From Planctomycetaceae bacterium (GTDB lineage Bacteria; Planctomycetota; Planctomycetia; Pirellulales; Pirellulaceae): 32,082 nucleotides of DNA. This document shows, piece by piece, positions 27,267 through 32,082 of the stretch. The translations under genes were made by a program, and so were the position numbers. The first letter of the stretch is position 1, and each line of letters opens with the position of its first letter. The stretch covers positions 1-32,082 of the forward strand of contig PBSM01000004.1 of the NCBI GenBank assembly GCA_002726245.1, in the 5' to 3' direction. A model generated the notes under the pieces. That model had not been told where the DNA came from, ran no database searches, and saw only the letters and a list, made by a program, of their open reading frames with translations.

Positions 27267-28517
27267 TTAGTCGAATGGACCTTTTACGACTGTTTGGTTA
27301 GCCTTCACCTGAAGGCTATCGAACGCAAGTTCACCCGTCGCTCCAAACAAGCCGAGCCCAATCACGACCAACCGGGTTTCGGGCGGCACCCGGAATCTAG
27401 TGCCATGTTCGCTCCACGACGCGCTGCCGCTCCACGGACCAAACCGCGCGGCACTAACTCGTGCACGCTGTTCATCGTAGAAACGAACAGCGACGCCGGA
27501 GTACGACTCCTTATCACCCAGCATCACGTTGGCTGGGCGAACAGCAACGGAGATTTCAATCTCCTTGAATCGTCGCCCGTCCAAACCCATCGCTTGCAGA
27601 GCGACGGCTAAGCGCCCTGGCGTCTTGTTCTCGAAGTGAAGATACGCCTTGCCTTCTGGCGCGCCCGAATCAGACGCGACCGTTGCCTGACGCAAGTTGT
27701 ACCACCCCATCGGTGTGCCCTGCCCAATGTGCTGCTCGAATCCGCCATTGACGACGATGGGAACACCGTCGTCTTGCTTCTGATGACGAAGTACCTCAGC
27801 CCGCCCGGTCATCGGTACAAAGAACGTTGACTCCAGCACTTCCCGTTTGAGTTTTCCGTCACGTTTCGTCACCAGGCAGAGCGACTGTTCAAATCTCTTG
27901 CCCAGCGGTATCAACATTGTGCCGCCGTCTTTCAACTGGGCAATTAGCGGCTCGGGGATCTTTTCGGGGGAACAAGTGACGATAATCTTGTCGAACGGAG
28001 CATGTTCCGGCCAGCCCTGAAACCCATCACCGACCTTCACGCGGACGTTGTCGTAGGCGAGACGTTTTAGTCGCTCGGCAGCTTGTCGCCCGAGGTCCTC
28101 AACGATCTCGATGGTATACACTTCGGAAACGAGCGGGCTGAGCATCGCGGCTTGATAGCCGCTGCCGGTGCCGATTTCAAGGACTCGGTCTGTTGGTTGT
28201 GGACGCAGTTGTTCCGTCATGAACGCTACAACGTACGGCGGCGAGATCGTGACACCGCCGCCGATCGGCAGCGACATATCAAAATAGGCGTTCTTCCGCT
28301 GCGATTCTGGCACGAACAAGTGCCGCTCGGTCTTGCTCACCACGGCCAGAACGCGAGGATCCTTAACCCCTTGTGAGATGATCCGCGTCAGTTGCTCCCT
28401 CGCTCGGCGCCAATGATCTGCTTCCTCGGCAACTCCCGTCCGGCAGAGAATCAGCCCGAGCAACAAAAACATCGCAACAACGGCGTGCCAGCGTGCACAA
28501 CTCAGTTTGGGAACCAT
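27267..28517 (-). CDS. pcm: Exported protein-L-isoaspartate O-methyltransferase fused to a C-terminal beta-sandwich-like domain
   Basis: 416 aa. I chose the ATG at 28517 because GGAG lies nine bases upstream and it opens a signal peptide (VPKLSCARWHAVVAMFLLLG, then LILCRTGVAEEA). The open frame continues far upstream only as antisense to the IS110 gene. Residues about 45-245 are the PCMT domain: FVPESQRKNAYFDMSLPIGGG, SPPYVVAFMTE, SAM motif I VLEIGTGSGYQAAML, IVTCSPEKIPEPLIAQL and GGTMLIPLG. PCMT repairs isoaspartyl residues using SAM. The extra 160 residues begin VVNGGFEQ and end ELAFDSLQVK, a pattern of carbohydrate-binding-like jelly rolls. A periplasmic location raises the question of SAM supply. 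The gene is convergent with the VWA gene. Confidence 0.85.
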   Translation of the reverse strand: MVPKLSCARWHAVVAMFLLLGLILCRTGVAEEADHWRRAREQLTRIISQGVKDPRVLAVVSKTERHLFVPESQRKNAYFDMSLPIGGGVTISPPYVVAFMTEQLRPQPTDRVLEIGTGSGYQAAMLSPLVSEVYTIEIVEDLGRQAAERLKRLAYDNVRVKVGDGFQGWPEHAPFDKIIVTCSPEKIPEPLIAQLKDGGTMLIPLGKRFEQSLCLVTKRDGKLKREVLESTFFVPMTGRAEVLRHQKQDDGVPIVVNGGFEQHIGQGTPMGWYNLRQATVASDSGAPEGKAYLHFENKTPGRLAVALQAMGLDGRRFKEIEISVAVRPANVMLGDKESYSGVAVRFYDEQRARVSAARFGPWSGSASWSEHGTRFRVPPETRLVVIGLGLFGATGELAFDSLQVKANQTVVKGPFD

Positions 28518-28721
28518 CCCCTTCAACTCCTGGAGGCGAGCAAGTAGCAAATTCTTCCCGATATTGTACGCCATACTCCAGCGCGGCAACCTGAATCCGT
28601 TCGCAATGTGACGGTTCTGCCGAATGTGGTAAGCGGAAGCCTCCGCTGCCGACCGTGATCCTAACTTGGACAGTGCAACCTTGATCCGTGATAGCCCGCA
28701 TAAGCTCATGCTCGTACATCG
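28518..28721. other. Intergenic region between pcm and the IS110 gene
   Basis: Should contain the pcm promoter (minus strand). A small hairpin AGCGGA/TCCGCT lies at 28632-28647. The open frame from 28719 (minus) that overlaps pcm has no recognisable domain. The IS110 element must begin somewhere in or after this region, but its end is not identifiable by eye. Confidence 0.4.
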
Positions 28722-28742
28722 TTTAAGCAGATCACCTTCTCG

Positions 28743-29864
28743 GTGAGAGACGCACACGGAGAAATCCTGCTGCGACGACAAGTTAGTACGCGACCTCAAA
28801 AGATCGAAGCCTTCCTCCAACAAATGAACGAACTCGCCGGACATGACGGCTATACCGCGATCCTCGAAGTCTGTGGCTTCGAGGAGTGGATCGTGTTGCG
28901 GCTGCAGCAACAAACCGCCTGCCGCGATGTCATCTTGATCCAACCTGAAAAGCCTTCCAAGAAGAAAACCGATCGCCGAGACGCGGCGGCACTCAGCGAA
29001 TTGTTGTGGGTCAATCGCGAGCGATTGGCCGACGGACAAAAAGTCCACGGCGTGCGGCGCGTGCTGTTCCCCAGCAGCGATGATCGACAAGATCGACAAC
29101 TGACCGCCGCGCGACGGAATCTCGCCGCCGCGTGCACCAAGACGCTCAACCGCATCCACTTTGTGCTCCGCAAGAACAACCTCGAATGGCACTACCCGAC
29201 CAAGACCTTTCAAACCCAAAAAGGAGGTGCTTGGCTGAAGGCCGTCGAGTTGGGCGAAACGGATCGCTTGGAGATGGACCTGCTGCTGGAGCAATGGGAG
29301 CTGTGGGATCGTCAGCTGGAACAAGTCGATTGCCGCCTCGAACAACGGGCCGAGCGAAACGTGGACGCGCGGTTGTTGGGCACGATCATCGGCATGAGTC
29401 ACTACATGGCACTTGCGATCGCCTGCCGCATCGGCGACATCTCGCGTTTCCCTTCGCCGCGGAGCCTGGCGAACTTCTTCGGCCTGACGCCCGGTTCGCG
29501 GAGCAGCGGCGAGAAGGAACGTTCGACTTCGATCACCAAGCAAGGCAGCCGCATGGTTCGCTTTTTGCTCGGTCAGTTAGTGGTGCATGTGTTGCGTCGC
29601 GACGGTCGGATGCGAACGTGGTACAAACGGATCAAGAAGCGGCGCGGTGCGAAGATCGCGCGGGTGGCGGTGATGCGTCGGCTGTGCGTGATCATCTGGC
29701 ACATGCTGAAGCACCGCGAGAGTTATCGTTACGGCGGCCTGCCGGTGAGCGAGCGCGGCTCGTTGGACGCTGCGGGTTCGGCGTGTTCGACGGACCTGGA
29801 GAAGATCGAAGCGGATTACTTGGGCGGGCTGTCGGAGGTCAGCTCGGCGGAAGAAGCGGCGTGA
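28743..29864 (+). CDS. IS110-family transposase, N-terminus truncated or frameshifted
   Basis: 373 aa from a GTG. The DEDD (RuvC-like) domain is recognisable from VRDAHGEILLRRQVSTRP, with the Glu in AILEVCG and the last two Asp in KKTDRRDAAAL. The C-terminal Tnp20 domain has NFFGLTPGSRSSGEKERSTSITKQGSR with the presumed catalytic Ser. The first Asp, in the family's N-terminal GIDxH motif, is missing. The frame just before the GTG still reads FKQITFS, as in IS110 proteins, then meets a stop at 28701. The neighbouring frame reads MLVHR directly before it, which suggests loss of the first codons plus a small indel. Family proteins use an RNA-guided mechanism, so without that Asp the enzyme should be inactive. 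Confidence 0.85.
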   Translation: MRDAHGEILLRRQVSTRPQKIEAFLQQMNELAGHDGYTAILEVCGFEEWIVLRLQQQTACRDVILIQPEKPSKKKTDRRDAAALSELLWVNRERLADGQKVHGVRRVLFPSSDDRQDRQLTAARRNLAAACTKTLNRIHFVLRKNNLEWHYPTKTFQTQKGGAWLKAVELGETDRLEMDLLLEQWELWDRQLEQVDCRLEQRAERNVDARLLGTIIGMSHYMALAIACRIGDISRFPSPRSLANFFGLTPGSRSSGEKERSTSITKQGSRMVRFLLGQLVVHVLRRDGRMRTWYKRIKKRRGAKIARVAVMRRLCVIIWHMLKHRESYRYGGLPVSERGSLDAAGSACSTDLEKIEADYLGGLSEVSSAEEAA

Positions 29865-30360
29865 GGTTATGGAGCCAGATGTTGGTCCCCGAGCGGGCCC
29901 GCGTCAGCTCCAGAGCGGCAACGTGCTGAGCGTTTTTGAAGCGACGGAAGAAGAACCTTTGGAGAACAATGTTTGGTGTTTGTGTCGATCGTGGTTGTTT
30001 CCACGATCCCCGCGGGCTTGGCTTAGTCTGTGCAAGCCGTTGGATTGACCGTCGCGCTGTTGGCGTCTTTGGCGAGAGCGGGCGACGGGTCAACGTGCCT
30101 CTGATTGAGACAAGCTTGGCGGGGTAGTCGCAAAGTACCGTCTGTGCGCGACCGTGATTGCGGTCCGTCCGCTTACCGTTAGGGAGCGGGATTCACGAAG
30201 GGATGGCTTGGGTGCAGACGCCCTGACAAGAACGTCTGTAAGACCCCGACAAAGACCATGAACGAACGCCGGCAGTTGTTGTCTATCGAGTTCACTCGTC
30301 GGTTCATCGCGTAGACCGTTGCAGACAACCTGAACGTTAAGAAACAAGCTTCCCAGGCTT
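29865..30360 (+). other. Non-coding 3' flank of the IS110 gene, candidate bridge-RNA region
   Basis: About 500 bases follow the transposase with no convincing ORF but clear hairpins: GATCGTGG/CCACGATC at 29987-30008 (perfect 8 bp, 6-base loop) and CAGACG/CGTCTG at 30215-30238. IS110-family elements of the IS1111 type carry their guide (bridge) RNA in this downstream end. I cannot define the element's end or a guide loop, so this is a candidate only. Confidence 0.35.
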
Positions 30361-30534
30361 AAGCGTGGTAATGTCTGTAACCACAACGAAATGTATCTGT
30401 GTTAAAAAGTCCGGAGACCGTCCTCAAGTCAAACTCTTTCAGGGACGGCTTGTGGTTAAACGAAGCTTTACGCAGGGGTAAACCGACTGACATTTTGGCC
30501 GATTCGCGTCGGTCCGTCGGTTCGTCTTTGACAG

Positions 30535-32006
30535 TCACTGATAGTCGAAGGTGACGCGGAAGTTCTTCAGCCACGGGATGCGGCGGCTGTTCGCGTCGAG
30601 TGCGGCTTCGCGGAGAATCGGGTTGTGACACCGGCGGTCAAACGTCACCTGCAGTTGCCGATTCGGCACGACTTCAATCTGTCCGCCGGTCTCCACGAAC
30701 TTCCGGTACAGCTGCTTCGGCTTGGCACGCTCGAACCCCTTCAACTGCTGGGCCAGCTATCGATAACAGCCGTTGGCAATCACCGTCAGCGTCAGGTCCA
30801 AGTCGATGTTCAGCCGCACTTCGCTGGAGAGACAGTCCATGTGGAAGAAGTTCACGTTGGTTCCCAGACCGTCTTCAATCCCGTTGCGGCGGGCGTAGTG
30901 CATGATCATTTCTCGCGCCGGGACCTCGACGTTGTTCGTTAGGAACAACGTCGGCTGCTCGCGGCCCAGCCCCGTCACGGCGATCTGTCTCAGCACGCCT
31001 TCGTAGTCACGCAGTGACACCTCTTCTTCCAGGTAGCGAATCTGTTTGTGACGACGTTTGGGGATGTCAATGACCGCCCCCGTCCAGTCGCCCGCCGGCC
31101 GAGCCCTCAGTCGTTTCACGGCGTTTGAGCCGCGACGACGAATCGTCGCGAAGGACACACCACGTTCGTTCAACCGCGACAACTCGGCATACGTCGTGAG
31201 CTTCGAATCAAAGTACAGCCACTGCGGATCCTGGCCGGTCAGCGAATTTCAAAACTCGACGAATCGCATCACTTCGGTGGACTGTTCGTCGCGCGTCAAA
31301 TTCGCGTTGGCATAGCAAAACACGTGGTTTTTGTGCTCAGTCGCGAAGAAGGACTGCACGCTGGGAGCAGCTTGGCCGCGGCAAGGAATGTAGTGATTCT
31401 CCAACACCGCCTCGTCACCACGGTACGGAATGGGATGGAAATCGAGCGAGAAGGAACTGGCCTCAGGCAACAATAGCGGCGAAAGTTTCTTCACCCAGCC
31501 GGCCAAGAGTTGTTGTTGTTGCTTGCGGTCGGTGCGATAGGAATAGTCGGCGGCGAAGCTCTTCTTGGGCAAGATGTTCAGGCCGGCAAACAGCCCCAAC
31601 GCTTCGTCGAAATTGAAGTCGTCGATGTGGCTCTTGCGTTCCTTGTCCAATAACTTCAACGTCAGCAAACTGAGTAGAGCGGCGTCCGCAGGAACCTTCT
31701 TGGAACCAGGATAGTCGGCCTTTTGGACCAGCTTGTGAAAGCCCAGTTCGGCCAGCAGCGGCAGGAACAGGAAGAGTCCGGCTTTCAGATCTCGAAAAAA
31801 GGGGACTCCTGGGAGGCGTCGTTCATGTCGCAGTGTTGCCGGAACTCATACACGATCTGCCGCATCGTGCTGTACTGAAATCCAAATTGTTCGGCGACTT
31901 CCTTCTGCGGCCGGCCGTCGATGAAGACGGCTCGAAGTGCCTCGTACTGACGGTGATAGGAATGGGCAGGCTGTTCGAAGAACTGCCGGTACGGGGTGTC
32001 ATCCAT
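30535..32006 (-). pseudogene. DDE transposase, OrfA/OrfB arrangement with two nonsense codons
   Basis: The ATG at 32006 has GGGAG six bases upstream. OrfA (about 73 aa) has a helix-turn-helix (RPQKEVAEQFGFQYSTMRQIV) and ends at 31785. A T_TTT_TTC heptamer in frame (31800-31794) would let a -1 shift join it to a long frame beginning RDLKAGLFLFLPLLAELGFHKL. That frame runs to 30535 with two in-frame stops: TGA at 31249-31251 (VEF*NSLTGQDPQWLYFDSK) and TAG at 30757-30759 (ANGCYR*LAQQL). Both are one base from TGG. The flanking residues stay in frame and look conserved, including acidic residues (VIDIPK, GIEDGLGTNVN). So the reading frame was recently intact. The IS family is uncertain (IS4-superfamily-like DDE). 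Confidence 0.75.
31794..31800 (-). other. -1 ribosomal slippery heptamer U_UUU_UUC
   Basis: Read on the minus strand in the OrfA frame, CCT TTT TTC contains the canonical X_XXY_YYZ heptamer. Slipping back one base gives TTT TTT CGA GAT, exactly the OrfB frame (FFRDLKAG). OrfA would otherwise stop after 'FFEI'. A one-base deletion from a T7 run would look the same. Confidence 0.5.
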
Positions 32007-32082
32007 GACGAACTCCCTCAAAAATGTCAGTTGGTTTTTTGGCCGATTCGGCCGAATCCGAAACTCAAATCGCGCGGCAAGC

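Larger units (their letters stand above)
30480..32037. mobile_element. Insertion sequence with 17-bp inverted repeats
   Basis: AAACCGACTGACATTTT (30480-30496) and, inverted, AAACCAACTGACATTTT (32037-32021) differ at one base and bracket a DDE transposase gene on the minus strand. The true tips may extend a few bases beyond these repeats. TTTTGGCCGATTCG also occurs as a direct repeat, at 30493-30506 and 32037-32050. The element is about 1.56 kb. It lies about 120 bp from the IS110 flank. Confidence 0.65.

Noticed and set aside
28518-29543. N-terminal extension of the pcm open frame to 758 aa
   Set aside because: The extension is antisense to the IS110 transposase and lacks protein-like features. 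The ATG at 28517 has an RBS and a signal peptide.
30535-32006. UGA/UAG recoding as Trp in the transposase
   Set aside because: Two different stops and normal use of TGA and TAG as terminators elsewhere in the window (for example 14240-14242) point to ordinary decay.

Overview
The window looks like an accessory-rich stretch of a planctomycete chromosome, most likely Pirellulales-like. This rests on family content. There is a paired DUF1587/1592/1588/1585 cytochrome-type protein and DUF1552 protein, a very large secreted SdrD-B-domain protein with the planctomycetal N-terminal 'EPRRLLA' sorting motif, a single-propeller WD40 protein with a signal peptide, and a Gly-rich VWA protein. I could not run a database search, so the taxon is an inference.

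Layout. (1) 1-2516 is a graveyard of mobile DNA: the end of an IS3-like element (start of its OrfA at 21-1) cuts off an IS4/Tn5-like transposase. Then come 750 bases without a convincing gene, the C-terminal relic of a second transposase, and the C-terminal relic of a helicase-like gene broken by a 14-bp tandem duplication. (2) 2538-10712, minus strand: a secreted six-hairpin-like protein whose signal peptide is out of frame with its body, a 1617-aa multi-module surface protein, and a WD40 protein. The last two are separated by heptamer repeats that form a hairpin. (3) 10846-10994: a 149-bp MITE-like palindromic element. (4) 11021-15612, plus strand: the translationally coupled c-type cytochrome/DUF1592 protein and Tat-exported DUF1552 protein. 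(5) 15707-16193: a second copy of the transposase relic seen at 1762-2319, in the same orientation, so about 14 kb lies between direct repeats.

(6) 16300-21041 is a housekeeping-like block: a small heat-shock protein behind a near-perfect sigma-54 promoter, dihydrolipoyl dehydrogenase, ribosomal protein S4 and an SLC13-type transporter. (7) 21453-28517 is an envelope block: a very acidic Tyr-rich secreted protein, a leader or small-RNA candidate, a 1352-aa VWA / secretin-N-like / Gly-rich / DUF2135-like protein, and a convergent secreted isoaspartyl methyltransferase fused to a C-terminal beta-sandwich-like domain. (8) 28722-32037 is two more insertion sequences: an IS110-family gene lacking its first catalytic Asp, and a DDE element with inverted repeats. 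The DDE transposase contains a canonical -1 slippery heptamer and two nonsense codons.

The secreted proteins of regions 2, 4 and 7 probably act outside the cytoplasm, but no common pathway can be proved from sequence. The strongest candidates for new biology are the VWA/STN/DUF2135 architecture with its leader and acidic neighbour, the sigma-54-driven hsp20 with a possible SD-masking leader, the exported PCMT fusion, and the MITE.
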